A stretch of DNA of 64,000 nucleotides. Source: Phymatolithon calcareum (lineage: Eukaryota > Rhodophyta > Florideophyceae > Hapalidiales). The position numbers were made by a program, and so were the translations under genes. Below are positions 9,697 through 20,581 of the stretch, in pieces. Where the stretch lies: NCBI GenBank assembly GCA_977006965.1, contig OZ345364.1, forward strand, positions 1,364,001 through 1,428,000, given 5' to 3'. The notes under the pieces are model-generated. The model was not told the DNA's origin and did not search any database. It worked only from the letters and a program-made list of their open reading frames with translations. How positions within the stretch are numbered: position 1 is the first letter of the stretch; every line of letters starts with the position of its first letter.

Positions 9697-11088
9697 TGAT
9701 TTTAGAATAGGGCCGCAAAGCAAGATTTCAGACATATCTTGGTCAAAAACCAAGTACTCAACGTTGCGTAGAGGAAGAGGTCCAACCGGAAGGAACAAAG
9801 TGGTAGAAATCCTGGCCTTTTTCTTCGCTTCGTACACGAGTTCAGGCTCCCCTTCGCGGGCGCCCAGAGCTAATGAAACGCGAACTGGGTGAGATACCGG
9901 TGGCACTTGCACGAAAATTCCATGTTCCGCGCAGTCGGAGAGATGAGATTCACTGACAGCGCAGTAGTCCGCGCCAGTATCACCGTTCACAGTAACATCG
10001 ACTTTATCGGCTAGCTGGGCCCGATAACGACCATTGCAAGTATGCGGTTGGTCTGCACTGTCATGCGCGATGGATTTCAGTCGTGCTCGGTTATTGCTCT
10101 GATTCTTATAGTATTCTTGGAGAATCTCTTTGCGCTCCTCCGGCGAGGTTACCGGACAGTCTTTGAGAAGGTGCTTCCCTTTGCACTTTTTTGTGTTCAG
10201 ACAATCCGGAAGCTCTGCAATAGAGGTTTCTTTTTCGGATTGGCTTGCCCGGTAAGAGAGACGATCGGTTTGGCGCTGAGAGGTTGTGGTGTTTCCACGG
10301 TTTGATTGGGCAGGGGATTGCTTCCTTGATAGACCTTGCCCTGTTCCACTGCTAGGGGGACGTTCGCTTGTGATTCGAGTAGAACGGTCGCGCGTATGTG
10401 ATGCAGTAGAAGCATTTGAAGTTCTGTTAGCGGCGTTGGTGTCACTGGAAGATTTGACTGAGACAAACTTGTCACATTCAACCGCCTGTTCCAAGACATA
10501 CTTGTAAAACTTGAGCCATTTTTTACGGAGTTCATACTTTACCAGTGAGAGATCTGACTCAATTTTAGACTGTAGTGCGGGTGGTTTGAGCAATAAGCAG
10601 ATGTGAGAAACCGCAAGCTTCGGATTCTTTTCGATGAGTGAATCCCTTTTTTTGAATCGAAGGAATGTCTTGTAGTCCATAAACAGGGACTTGATCCGCA
10701 TCTCGGCGTCAGGCTCGTTCAAATTAATACGGACGGATTGGCTGACGGCGGCGTTTAGGTCCTCGGCTGATAGAGAGTCGCAAGAAATGTCGTCCTTGCC
10801 GTCCAACCACGCTTGAAGTAATTCGTCGGTTATGTCTTCGATTTTTTCAACTCCATCGAACTCGCCGAACTCAACCATTGATAGAAGCAGGTCCGGGTCA
10901 ACGGAAGCCTTAAGGCATACTGGTTGAACATTAGATCTGGAGGCTTGAGCATCATTAAGGCGAAGAATGTAACGCTCCCTTTCCTTCAGGAATGTGTGAA
11001 TATGTTTGCGGCCGAGACGACGAAGCTCGGGGTGGACAATCGGAGTAAAAACGGGTTGGCCAGCAATAGGCCCATTGGGTGGGGCCAT
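9692..11088 (-). pseudogene. Ty3/gypsy gag and protease half (family B)
   Basis: This is an open frame of about 465 codons on the - strand, starting at ATG 11088-11086 (MAPPNGPIAG). The N-terminal part is a Gag region resembling that of the intact element at 33674 (IHTFLKERE here, IQTFLAERA there). A basic, Ser/Thr/Gln-rich linker follows. An unusual zinc knuckle, CX5CX3HX4C, sits at residues 296-311. A retropepsin-type protease has DTGAD starting at residue 370. The frame is cut at about codon 465 by the copia element. The past-the-junction residues in the track are LTR sequence. The continuation is at 3878 and below. Nothing else in this half is visibly damaged, so the gag half may have been open until the insertion. 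Confidence 0.85.
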
Positions 11089-13122
11089 TGCAGAAAACGG
11101 TGTAAAATTAGACCTTAGTGTACACTATTGGTCATTTGCGCCTTTGGTGAGGTGGAAAGGCGTGAGAATGATGAGAAGGGTGAAGAGAGAAGAAAGATGA
11201 ATGAGGATGTGAAATCTCTTGGCTCCTCTATTCAGGAGCCGACGTTTACTTGGCTTAAGTAGAAGCCGAAAGACAATGGTAACAAGGAGGGAGATCTAGC
11301 TCAACATTCTAAGGACAGCGCAAACAGCTTGACACAAGCTGAATTCCTTGTCTGAATGAAAAAGCCTCGATATGCATCCAAATCACGGAGCCGAGATTGC
11401 GGCTATCGCGGATGCTAACGGGAAGAGAGACAAGTTGTATGACGATGAGAAAACATGTTCCGAGAAGCATTCCGCGAAGTCCAACGTAGAGCGGACGCCA
11501 TGATGCGCATGGGACACGTACAGGGAACAGAAGTGTAAGATCAGGAACGTGGATTGACATGCAGTGCGTTGACAGTAATCGAAACAAAAATACAAATCGG
11601 GCTCTGCCAGGCCGTTGAAACTCTCAACATAAGAGTCCCTGGGCATGGAGAAAAAAGCAGTACTGGTGCAGTAATGGAACACGGACGATCTTAGACCGAG
11701 ATACGAGTGTCTAGCCTTGAACTTGTTAAGCGCTGGAAGGCCAAGTAAGCAAGTTGAAAAATGGTATTTTTCGAAGCATAGCAAAAACATATAGATAGCA
11801 GGCGATTGTGAATATCCTCTTCACAGCAGTCAGGGCTGGTGTTCTTATTGCGCTGCATCCCCGTTGTTCATGAACGCGGTACGTCGCCGCTGCGCGAGAT
11901 CACGTGTTGTAAGGCAATCATACATGCAATCTGCGCAATGTGGAGGTGGCGTCACAATATATCACCCTGGGGGTAGTGAGGAGCAAAAGTGATAGCACTA
12001 TTGGAATTACGTGTCCAGTCACGCTTGGTGCTGTGCTACGGGTCCAGAGATGGACAAGATCATCTATATGATATAGGGTACCGTGTAATGCTTCGCGTCG
12101 ACGCCTTGCTCATGTTCGCCTTTCTCTTGCTGTAAATACCTTTTTCTGACCACTGCGAGAGGCACAGGTGATGCGCATCGCGCTAGACGTTTATAAGTCC
12201 TGCAACGCCGGACAAAACCACGCCTTACCTGAAACAAGATATTGATATTCAACATGTTGCCATGGCGGATCTTTTCAGCGGCGCATCGCGCGGAGAGAAT
12301 GTGCACGAAATCGTAATTTAGAGGATTTATTCACAAGCTCCTGTACCATGTGTCCAAACCTGAGGAAGTCGGAACCATTCTAGCGTGTGTAATCGTCGAA
12401 TGATTTCGCTTATCTAGTGACATATGATTGTATCGATAGCCTGAGAAACATCTTTTTCTTCGTCGGGGGTCCACGTAGTTTTCTTCAGGATGCGGTTTAG
12501 TGTTCCCACTGCCCATGCTTGTTGACTTCCATTTAGCTCAATCACTTTCGGCAGATTCCTTGGAAAATGTCCGACAAGCCATCTTGCGCAAAGGATTCTG
12601 TGTCTTCTCTGTTTCAGTCTTACTGCATGGTTCGGTAGATCATTATTTGAGAACCTGATTTTCCTCACCCGTCGATTTTCCTGCTCTTCCCATATGCAGG
12701 AAATCCTCCCGTCGATTTAACGAGCATTTGCAACCGAAACTCGTGCGTCTGCCCCATAAATTAAAGGTAGAACCGATTGAGTTGGTGCTAAACGGTCAGA
12801 TTTTGAGTCCCGGAGGGGAATTTGTTTGATGTGCGTCAGTATCTATCACAGAGCGTAATTTTGATACGGCTCATTGCATTCAAGGCCGGAAGTCGTCGAT
12901 TTTCAAGTACAGCCAATGCATTCTATGTAAGCACTTGCATCATAGATTGCCCAAAAAAGAACGTCAAGCAGCTTACGGAAAACTTCCGTACAGTAACGGC
13001 TCTCATGGAACCACACAAACCGTCATCCGATGCCCGGCCCACCCCTTCGCGTCGGACATCGGCCAAGGTGCGTACAACGCCGCGTACGCAGAGATTACGT
13101 CCGTCCCCTTGTCAGATGGCAA
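11089..13122. other. Intergenic region, no convincing gene
   Basis: The first few hundred bases should include the 5' untranslated region and 5' LTR of the split Ty3 element, but its borders cannot be seen. Short open frames on the - strand (11309-11790, 12064-12306, 12331-12668) match nothing I recognise. The 84-residue frame at 12414-12668 has a plausible protein-like composition but no identifiable domain. Confidence 0.5.
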
Positions 13123-13129
13123 TATAAAT
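13123..13129 (+). promoter_or_regulatory. TATA-like box upstream of the cysteine-rich gene
   Basis: TATAAAT lies about 122 bp before the ATG at 13251 in an otherwise GC-rich stretch. The placement fits a core promoter, but this is inferred from one motif only. Confidence 0.35.
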
Positions 13130-13250
13130 CGCCGCGTGGTCGATTCCCTGTCTTTTTCACTACCGTCAGCGCTCGCGCGACAACGGTACGACACCCATCC
13201 GCGCGACACTTCGTACCAACTGCGCAAGGTCGGCTACAGCCACCTGCGAA

Positions 13251-14207
13251 ATGACACTTCCCCGTCACATCCCGCCCCTTCTTCTCCTTCTCTCCCTGTG
13301 CGCTGTATCTCACGCCGCGACACTCCCCTCAGTGGAGTCGTGCGACTCCTTGCACGACTGTCTACACGGCTTTCCAGGCACTGTTGCCACGCTGCACTGC
13401 GCCGACAACACTTGCGCGGCTATCAACCCGCACTGGTGCGCCACTCCGTCTGATTGCGTGCCGCTCACTACCTGCATTGCTAGCCGATGCGCACACGGTA
13501 CGGAGGGTGCCCCTTGCGATACGCGTGCTAACTGTGGTATCGGCCTCTTTTGCGATGACGGACGCTGCCGGAAAGGGGTTGTGGGGACAGAGTGCTCGGT
13601 CACAACGGGTGTGCAATGCACGGACGGGCTCACTTGCGATGAAGGCAACGAGTGCGTTCCGGGTGAATATAATGCACCCTGTCTGCTCCATCGCAATTGT
13701 ATGGAAGGTTTGTATTGTGCTGACGGTCGCTGTGCGCACGGGGAGCGAAGTTCGACTCCTGTTTTCTTTCCGTGGGGTACGAAACCGTCGGCGCGTCTAA
13801 GTTTCTCACCTACTGCCGCACCAGTCACTCAAATCAGGCCTGTGGCATGGATGGGTGCCACGCTGCCGACTGCCGAGCCAGAATTGATTGCCACGACTGT
13901 GGCGCCGATTGAGATCGAAATGCAATCTGTGACGATTGGCGCTGTGGCGTCTGCGAAACCTATTCCGATGGATGCGCAATTGGAAGCGTCTGTGGAACCG
14001 GAGGTGGCGCCTAGCATGGCGCCAATTGCGTCTGGAGAGAGTGTCCCAACCGCAGTGCCGATAGCTAGTGAGCTTACAGATCTTGTCACAGTAGGTGAGG
14101 TGACGGCGGTGCCGGTGCCAGCAAAACCGAGTCCGGGATCAGCGGCGTATTCTCCGAACCCTGTTTCGGATGTTGTGATATTCCTCAACAGCAGAAGACG
14201 GACATAG
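13251..14207 (+). CDS. Secreted cysteine-rich protein with Dickkopf/EB-like modules
   Basis: The protein has 318 residues. The N-terminus is a clear signal peptide: PRH, then a leucine-rich core PPLLLLLSLCAVSHA, with likely cleavage near residue 22. Residues about 30-165 hold many cysteines in repeated modules of the form PC...NCxxGLxCxDGxC, seen about three times (near 85-110, 112-137 and 139-162). Such spacing is known from disulfide-rich extracellular modules (Dickkopf N-terminal and EB types). The C-terminal half (about 175-310) has no cysteines. It is rich in Ala, Pro, Val, Thr and Glu with many AP and VP steps, like an extended wall-associated or glycosylated stalk. No membrane anchor is visible. 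A cell-wall or secreted binding role is an inference; no enzyme motif is present. Confidence 0.75.
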   Translation: MTLPRHIPPLLLLLSLCAVSHAATLPSVESCDSLHDCLHGFPGTVATLHCADNTCAAINPHWCATPSDCVPLTTCIASRCAHGTEGAPCDTRANCGIGLFCDDGRCRKGVVGTECSVTTGVQCTDGLTCDEGNECVPGEYNAPCLLHRNCMEGLYCADGRCAHGERSSTPVFFPWGTKPSARLSFSPTAAPVTQIRPVAWMGATLPTAEPELIATTVAPIEIEMQSVTIGAVASAKPIPMDAQLEASVEPEVAPSMAPIASGESVPTAVPIASELTDLVTVGEVTAVPVPAKPSPGSAAYSPNPVSDVVIFLNSRRRT

Positions 14208-15348
14208 ACGTTTGTTGGATGTACTGTATAGAACTGACTGAAAGCTTGTGTTTTCGGATATCTCGGCAATCCTTGTGCTTAGTCTTTTAACTTCCTGTAG
14301 ATGATAGCATGACATGAATATTTTTGAGAGAAGTCTTTCGCATACTCTAAACTAAACGCAAAGTGCCAATCGAAGATACCTCTTGATGAAACCCGGACGT
14401 CCCCCGTAAAGAGCGGCACACGCAATGAGAAGATCTAGTGCATGACTATGGCGTGTCGACGGCGAGCCTTTCTTGCATCATCACCATTAGAGTGCGAGCT
14501 CCAGACGCAGTGATGATACAACGATGTGTTCTTGAACGCAGATGAAATGTTCTATCAAGCCAGCACTGGACTTCACTCCCCGACTACAGATCTAGCTTTA
14601 CGCTAAGTCCACCATTACTCACCAGTGCACCGTGAAGATTTGAGACTATATAACTTTACACTATTGAGTCCGCGTTTCAGTGGCGCTACAACAACGAATT
14701 CAATGTCAAAAGTGAAACATGAATGGACTTCAAGGCTCGACGTCCTTGCTTGGGCGGAACAGGAGAATGTTTTTTGCCACTAGGGCTCCGTGACATCTGT
14801 AGGACAATCCTTTGTTTTGCTTTTTAACTTCAGGGACCCCTCACTGCACTCCATGTTGTATCTTCCGCCCGTTTGTTCAGAGAATTCTGCAACGTGTATA
14901 CAAATGGGTGCTCCTTGAATACACACTGAATACAATCTAATGTCGCCCAACCGTATGGTCTCTGAATATTCTCTGAATATTCTCTGAGAATAGCACCTAA
15001 GAAATTACTCATACTTGTCATTTTATACACTTATTAGACTACAATTGTGATGATATCCTTCACATACGTCCTTCCTGATGAGGCGGGGGGGCCAATCGCT
15101 TTGGCCCGGTTGTCTACGTCATAACAACAATGACGAACAGGGAGTGGAATGGAACTGCATCTGGACGATCGTTCTGTATTTGTGCAAAAATACATCCCTG
15201 CCTTCCTATTCCAACCTGTAAGCGGGAAACAGACTGCTGCTCAGCATCAGGTTGAAAACTAGGAAAGGTCGAGGCCAGAGGACTTTCAAACCCGATACAA
15301 AAATCGTCAAGACCGCAGCAAAAGAACTGCGCTAAGAGGTCCACCGTG
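14208..15348. other. Intergenic region
   Basis: No gene is recognisable. A short direct repeat of the type ATTCTCTGA occurs about three times around 14960-14990. The last 50 bp before 15349 resemble the sequence before the second flotillin copy (25228-25278), so the duplicated unit includes a piece of 5' leader. Confidence 0.5.
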
Positions 15349-16849
15349 ATGGTCATTCACGTCGCCGGTCCCCATGAGGCGCTCGTGAAAAGTATGCGCG
15401 GGCGCCAGCCGCAAATCGTTATTGGTGGCCGTTTTATTGTCATTCCAGTCCTCCAAGATATCAGACGTCTTTCTTTGCATCTCCGCACTATCATCGTGCG
15501 TTCTGAACAGGCTCTTACCCACAACCGTGTTTCAGTGGAGGTAATTTCGTGCTGCCAAGTAAAAATCCGCGCATGGATTTCAGACGAAAACGGCGCAACC
15601 AAAGTTGACACACCGGCACTACGCTTGGCCGCGCAACACTTCCTTGAGCGCACGGAGGCGCAAATCAATTCTGCCATCCACGATACCATGGAAGGTCATC
15701 AGCGCGCCATAGTTGCAACGCTTTCCGTGGAGGACATGTACCGAAACCGTGCCAAATTCGTCGCTACTGTCCGCGACGTTGCGGAAGCAGATCTTGCAGG
15801 CATGGGCGTCGCACTCGTGTCGTACACGGTACAGAAAATTTCTGATGAAGCGGGCTACATGACCTCCCTCGGCGAAACCCCCGTGGCGGCCGCGAAACGC
15901 ACGGCCAGTCAGGCCGTGGCGGAATTTGAGGGCGCCGCAGATGCATATGTGGCGGAACGTAGTGCGGGTGCACAGGAAGCGGAGGATGCAGAGCGTGAAC
16001 GCATGATGCGCAGTGACGGTGCACGAGCCGTACGTCAACAGGATGCACAGGCGGAAGTGAATGAGAAGGAGACTGTGGCGAACGCGGCATACGGAATTGA
16101 AATTGCGCGGCAGGATCGGGAAGTTTTGCGGGCTCTCCAGATGAAACGGTCGGCCTGCCAGCATGAGGAAAATGAAACGGAAAAAATATTTGTGGAGCGC
16201 GCACGACTCCGAAATGAAGCTACACAGAACGTTGAAAGTGATGCGCAGCTCTATATGCAACGGATGCAGGCGCAGGCAGATATGATTAAGGCGAACGCAG
16301 ACGCGGATAAAATTCGCATGATTGGAAAGGCAATTGCAGAGTCGATGGATTCCGTTGCGGAGATCGAAGCCGAATTTATGGATCGCCGGGTGGAGATCTT
16401 CAATAAGTGGTACGTTTTTTCCATTTGCCTGCACTTTCTTCGCTCGTTTTGCTGTCGAATTATGTGGCGAGGACAGTGGCTAACGTAATGCTTTCTTCGC
16501 TTTCCTTTTTCTTTTTACTTTACTCAGTGAGAACGACGCGTTTTTCGCTGCGCATGTCATTGAGAATCTGCCCGAGCTGGCTCGAGCGCAGAACGTAATT
16601 CCTGCGTCGTCAACAATGACTTTTATTGGTGGTGAAGGGTCACCGGTCAGGCCAGATGTGAGCGAATTACTGGATGATGACACAACTGACCGGCGTGTGG
16701 GCTCCGAGGCGGACGCGGAAATTGATATCACAAGAACATTAAGAACAGCGTCTCAAAGCAGACCTGTTCGCGCCGCAGCCACTCTGCTTGGCATAAGAGC
16801 ACTGCGCAACCGTTTTTGGTCTACGTGCTTTCGGGGGAGCAACGGGTAA
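15349..16849 (+). CDS. Flotillin-like SPFH-domain protein, copy 1 (two exons)
   Basis: The exons are 15349-16409 and 16528-16849, giving 460 residues. Flotillins are membrane-scaffold proteins of cholesterol-rich microdomains, with roles in endocytosis and signalling. The N-terminus (VAGPHEALVKS...PQIVIGGR...IPVLQDI) follows the flotillin pattern closely. The SPFH domain covers about residues 1-185 and includes AAQHFLERT, MEGHQRAI and the conserved MGVALVSYTVQKISDE. A long charged Ala/Glu-rich coiled coil runs from about 185 to 345. The C-terminal exon supplies FFAAHVIENLPELARAQ, like the end of the flotillin domain, and a polar tail. The open frame starts at a GTG two codons off the natural start; ATG 15349 fits the family start and the paralogue. 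No transmembrane segment is present, so peripheral membrane attachment is expected. It is paralogous to 25279-26782. Confidence 0.9.
16410..16527 (+). other. Intron of flotillin copy 1
   Basis: This 118-bp intron runs from GTACGT to a pyrimidine-rich CAG, in phase 2. A CTAAC branch-point candidate lies about 45 bases before the acceptor. Splicing joins the frame to the homologous C-terminus. The paralogue has the intron at the same codon. Confidence 0.88.
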
Positions 16850-17067
16850 CCAACAGCGGTACATGTTTTGTCGATTGAGATGGTTAGCGATGTAAGCTTA
16901 TGTTTTTTGCTCGCAAATCTGCTGGTCGTCTTCTTGAGGTGACGAGCTTGGCAGAGGTAAGAGCTATTTATTCCAGATTTCAATCAGTGAAATATCTCTC
17001 AACTGTCCACAGTACATCGTCAGGGCTGCCCTCGGCTTCATGTGAACCCCCAAACCGTTCTCGCGAC

Positions 17068-17082
17068 CATATCCCTAGTGTT
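17068..17082 (+). repeat. Left inverted repeat of the palindrome-bearing element
   Basis: CATATCCCTAGTGTT is a perfect inverted match to 18913-18927. The bases further inside (to ATGACCACT) also match with small gaps. Confidence 0.7.
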
Positions 17083-17085
17083 CCG

Positions 17086-17107
17086 AATGACCACTGTAGT
17101 GTTCATT
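17086..17107. repeat. Palindrome 1, imperfect
   Basis: AATGACCACTGTAGTGTTCA and following bases form a near-palindrome on the AAATGACCACT theme, 4 bp inside the left inverted repeat. Confidence 0.7.
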
Positions 17108-17146
17108 TGGATATTAGGGGCGAGTTTATGACACTGTTACGTAACT

Positions 17147-17172
17147 CAAATGACCACTACAGTGGTCATTTG
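17147..17172. repeat. Palindrome 2, perfect 12-bp arms
   Basis: The arms CAAATGACCACT and AGTGGTCATTTG are separated by AC. Confidence 0.9.
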
Positions 17173-18670
17173 CAACAAGTTGCTGGGACATCGCCAATCC
17201 TTAAACTTGCTATCACTGCTTGTTATACGAAGTGCAAACGTGCAGCCTGACTTCATGTAGGACCAGTACCTGTAGAACCGGTCATGCCAGGGGCCGCCGT
17301 GGGAATGGCCGGATATGCGTTGTCCAACAATGACATCTCAGATGTGTGGGGTTGAATGAAGAGGTTCACTTGGTCTTTGATCGATATCGATAGTCCATCG
17401 TAGATACTCGATGGTAGACAGTCGATGGATGATACTTGTTGGTCGATGATCGATCCCCTCACCTTCTAATGTTGCTTGAAGGCCCTAAGTACTAAACAGA
17501 GACAACGCACTAGATTGAAGATGACCTACCATGGGTAGGTAAGCGAGCGTCCACATGGGGAGGTCAGATAGCTTACCAAGCTAACACGGCCCACGGTAAG
17601 CGACGGAGAATGTATAGACTGCTGGCCTGTAAATCTTGCGGCGACGAGGAACGAGAAAGACAGTAACACTAACGAGACGGAACTCGAATCCGGGACAAGT
17701 ACAGTCCGCACATGAGGAGCACCTCCACTATAGGCACTTGAGAGGAGCACCGGTATTGAAGAGGCGATCAGGGCGTTATAGGTATTCGTCCTGTGAGCGC
17801 TCCTGTGGCTTCACACACCAAGCAAGCCAGGAAACGTCTATCAACTGCAAACCAGTGACGGAGGAGTTCGGCAAACAGAATTTCGCAATCTACAGTACCG
17901 AAGAACGCAATGAAAAACACACTAGTCGAAGAATGATTTTAATGGCATTTCGAAGATTTCAAGTGATTTTTTGGCGCTGTCGTAGCTAGAGCACATCATT
18001 TCATGTAGATTGTATTTGCTTGAGCTCTACATCGAAGATGAGGACGATACAGTTGACACTCAAGTGTCTAATGAGGAAAAAAGAAGGCTCCAGGAAATCG
18101 CGCTAAGCCGAAAAGCGAAGCGATTGGAATTTTATAATAGTGCGGATGGTACGAAATTGCAACTTGAAGTTACAAATCATCCTCAGCGCTTCTTCTAAGG
18201 AAAGAAATTATACTGCTGCCTTTACGGCAACAGCCGGAGTGGGAGTCGCGTAAGGACATGTTTCAAGTGCATAACATGACATGAGCTTCTTTGCGTGCGA
18301 ACGAAGACAGGTTATCAGAAAAGCTGTTGAACTATGTGGCACGAATCTTCTACTCTTACACTACGTACAAGAGAGAAGACACTGAGAGGAAGAAAAAATA
18401 GACGTGCTTCCCAGAAGTCTTTAAAGCTAATTCAGTCCGTGATTGAACGCCCTGAAGGGGTCATTTAACGTGAGAGTTCGAAATTTAGTGGCTGCGATAC
18501 ACCCCCCCTGGCTAAGTCCGCAGCTCAACTAAAGACAGATTACATCCTTATTAGACCGTTCACGAACCAGTCCGCACGTTTTAGGTGGTTTTGGCACCTG
18601 AAAAATGACCGTTCATAAATAAATATTGCACAATCCATGTTTTTCATAATCTTGGTTACTATGTGCCTTT

Positions 18671-18696
18671 CAAATGACCACTGCAGTGATCATTTG
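18671..18696. repeat. Palindrome 3, one mismatch
   Basis: The arms CAAATGACCACT and AGTGATCATTTG are separated by GC. The layout is the same as palindrome 2. Confidence 0.88.
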
Positions 18697-18881
18697 ACTT
18701 TTTGCGTCAAAACGGACGACTAAAATAGGCTCAGATGCTCGGCAATGCCAGGTCTCTAGTACATGATTGGCGCAGTTTTTATCTAAACGGACTTCGCGGG
18801 CGGATAAAACAAGTCACAAGCTACCATTCCTGTTAATTTCATGCTAAACAATGAAGTTTCGACAAATTTGCAGCACAAAAT

Positions 18882-18910
18882 AGAAAATGACCACTCAGTG
18901 GTCATTTTCT
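18882..18910. repeat. Palindrome 4, perfect 14-bp arms
   Basis: The arms AGAAAATGACCACT and AGTGGTCATTTTCT have a single central C. It lies 2 bp inside the right inverted repeat. Confidence 0.9.
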
Positions 18911-18912
18911 CC

Positions 18913-18927
18913 AACACTAGGGATATG
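18913..18927 (-). repeat. Right inverted repeat of the palindrome-bearing element
   Basis: AACACTAGGGATATG is the exact complement of 17068-17082. Confidence 0.7.
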
Positions 18928-19017
18928 ATGAACGTTCGAGAGACACGTAGCGGAAAAGTCGCAGATATTCGAAACTAGTCTTGTTCCCTGGGGGAGCCGA
19001 TTCTTGTCGTGATCATA

Positions 19018-19215
19018 AATTCATAATCCTCGAGTAGGGAAAGTGTGTCGCTCAGGCGTGCAGGTGCCTTTTGCGCGGACAAAGAGCTGCCCCTCTCGGG
19101 AGATTCGAGTGAGCATTATACTATGTATGCCGCATCTCCGGAGAAGGGCAGCACTTCGTCCGCGCAAAAAGAAAGCTACACGCCAGAGAAACATCAACAG
19201 CATGCTTATGAATAT
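19018..19215. repeat. Foldback element with long hairpin
   Basis: The core arms 19069-19104 and 19134-19169 are 36 bp each (TTTTGCGCGGAC and so on) with about four mismatches, around a 29-base loop. Weaker pairing continues outward to ATTCATAA at both outer edges, for a total of about 200 bp. It could be a MITE-like foldback or a hairpin-RNA source. No coding function is seen. Confidence 0.75.
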
Positions 19216-19949
19216 ACCTTACAGCCTTTCGCCGGATGATCTTTATTCCACGCGGCGCTATGTAACATGAGCAGGCGTTACTTTTTGGGCCGGGTAATAG
19301 AGTCGAGACAAATGCCTTGCTCAAGGGCGCAAAGAAACCCAAACCGAGAATCTTTGACTGTGAGAGCTCAAGTTCTGCGCTAACGTGTTCGTTCTCGGAG
19401 CGAGCACAAATGTCGCTTATTCACCCAGTAGGGCGGGGCTGTGGATGAACGGATTGGGGTTTTCGGGGGCGAAGTAGTGCAGAGATTGACACACATATGC
19501 AGAGTTGTAGCCTCACCTCGATAGTGAGGGTTACTAGCTTTAGTATCTGCTGTATGCGGAAGCAGCTAGAGCCCGAGACGACTGCAAGTTGTATACCTAC
19601 AAAATAAGAGCGCTGTCGCTCCAGGAGCGACATTGAGATAGAATTGAGGACCATAGAGTTTAGGATGGATTCGTGTGCATGGTCACAAGGGATACAGTAC
19701 CCCTTGTAACATTATTGTCTCAATTAGTAATGTTGTGAACTATTCTGTGTTTGATAGTAACTATGAAACACGAAATAGTTCACGCGACATTATTAGTAGA
19801 AACAAGAATCACTTTGATTGCGAGTCTAGGTCTAACAAACAAATTAAAATCATATAATATGTAATAGTAATTAAATAATTTGAATTTGTTCCGTGTACAC
19901 TGATTAATTACAAATCATTGGTATAAGAAGTCAGGCGTCACGTAGCCAA
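19216..19949. other. Intergenic region
   Basis: No gene is seen. Around 19679 the sequence CATGGTCACAAGGGATACAG resembles the end of the short inverted-repeat element at 23163, so a remnant of the same family may be present. Confidence 0.4.
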
Positions 19950-19957
19950 GAGCCATG
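19950..19957. repeat. Target site duplication GAGCCATG (left)
   Basis: This 8-bp direct repeat recurs at 21937-21944 and exactly flanks the hAT ends. An 8-bp duplication is the hAT hallmark. Confidence 0.93.
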
Positions 19958-19975
19958 CAGGGACCGAGCCAATTT

Positions 19976-20140
19976 GATTGCGCTGCCAAGTTACTTGCTC
20001 GCAATTGCAATTCCCGGGGATTGCGTCATGGATTGAGATTTCCATTGGGATTGCAATTCGGGATTGCAAATGAAGAGGATCCCCCAGAATTGCATATGGG
20101 ATTGCACGCCATGCTTGTACTCGTCATTGGAGATTGCCAA
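19976..20140 (+). repeat. Subterminal GGGATTGC repeats of the hAT element
   Basis: At least six GATTGC motifs, mostly as GGGATTGC, occur in the first 180 bp. The same motif recurs near 21842 and 21856, and inverted near 21903 and 21912. Confidence 0.8.
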
Positions 20141-20581
20141 TCGGGGAGTCATGTATTCCCTGCACCGTGAAAAAAACCGGGGAAGCACAGCAGCATTTGA
20201 CCCAAATAAACCTAATAATTGTCAGGCCAAAATGCTGCCGTGCTCCCCCAGCGAAGCATATTATTTTCTCCCTTCTGTCGAAATTGAATTCAGACATCAC
20301 AGTTCTTTCTGTTTCAATAAATTACTGCTCAGGGTCTTGAGAAAGGTACCACCATCGTGTAATTATGTGGTTTCCATTTGTGCAATTCCATACTAAGTAA
20401 ATAAGCCATCAGCCACGTTTTGAATTCATTCTATTTCCGGAACCCACCATACTGGAGCCCAGTAGCGTCGTTTTTATAAAGAGATCTGTTGAGCTGGGCA
20501 GGTAATAACCCAAGCTGCATTCCTCATTCTGCAATACAGTTCACGTTTTCGATTTGTGATTCTTACCCACCTTTCTGACAT

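Larger units (their letters stand above)
1880..11088 (-). mobile_element. Old Ty3/gypsy element, family B, split by a copia insertion
   Basis: Two - strand halves of one gag-pol flank the copia element at 3879-9691. Gag and protease are read from 11088 down to 9692, and the rest of pol from 3878 down to about 1880. At the junction the frame runs straight across once the insert and one CCCAT duplicate are ignored, so copia landed inside the open frame after codon 465 or so. The Gag start, the zinc knuckle, the WLDD polymerase motif and the TDHKN RNase H block all resemble the intact Ty3 element at 33283-38748, so the two are one lineage. The 3' part (integrase core and 3' LTR) is missing beyond 1880. 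A 5' LTR would lie above 11088 but cannot be delimited without its partner. Confidence 0.85.
17068..18927. mobile_element. Candidate non-autonomous DNA transposon with palindromic subterminal repeats
   Basis: A 1.86-kb segment is bounded by 15-bp inverted repeats (CATATCCCTAGTGTT at the left, its complement at the right). Inside each end lie two palindromes built on AAATGACCACT, so the inner sequence is also symmetrical. Half-sites (AAATGACC or its complement) occur at about 18459 and 18603. No transposase gene is visible. A 62-codon frame at 18010-18198 is rich in charged residues and is not recognised. No clear target duplication flanks the ends. The symmetry is directly seen; calling it a transposon is inference. 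Confidence 0.6.

Noticed and set aside
12331-12668. Possible small - strand gene
   Set aside because: Two short overlapping frames with no domain or shared start are seen; support is insufficient.
15619-16434. Long - strand frame of 271 codons
   Set aside because: It is antisense to flotillin copy 1; the + strand carries clear SPFH motifs and a conserved intron.
17380-17460. Cluster of TCGATG/GATCGA motifs
   Set aside because: It is irregularly spaced and short, and lies inside the palindrome-bearing element; no defined repeat unit.
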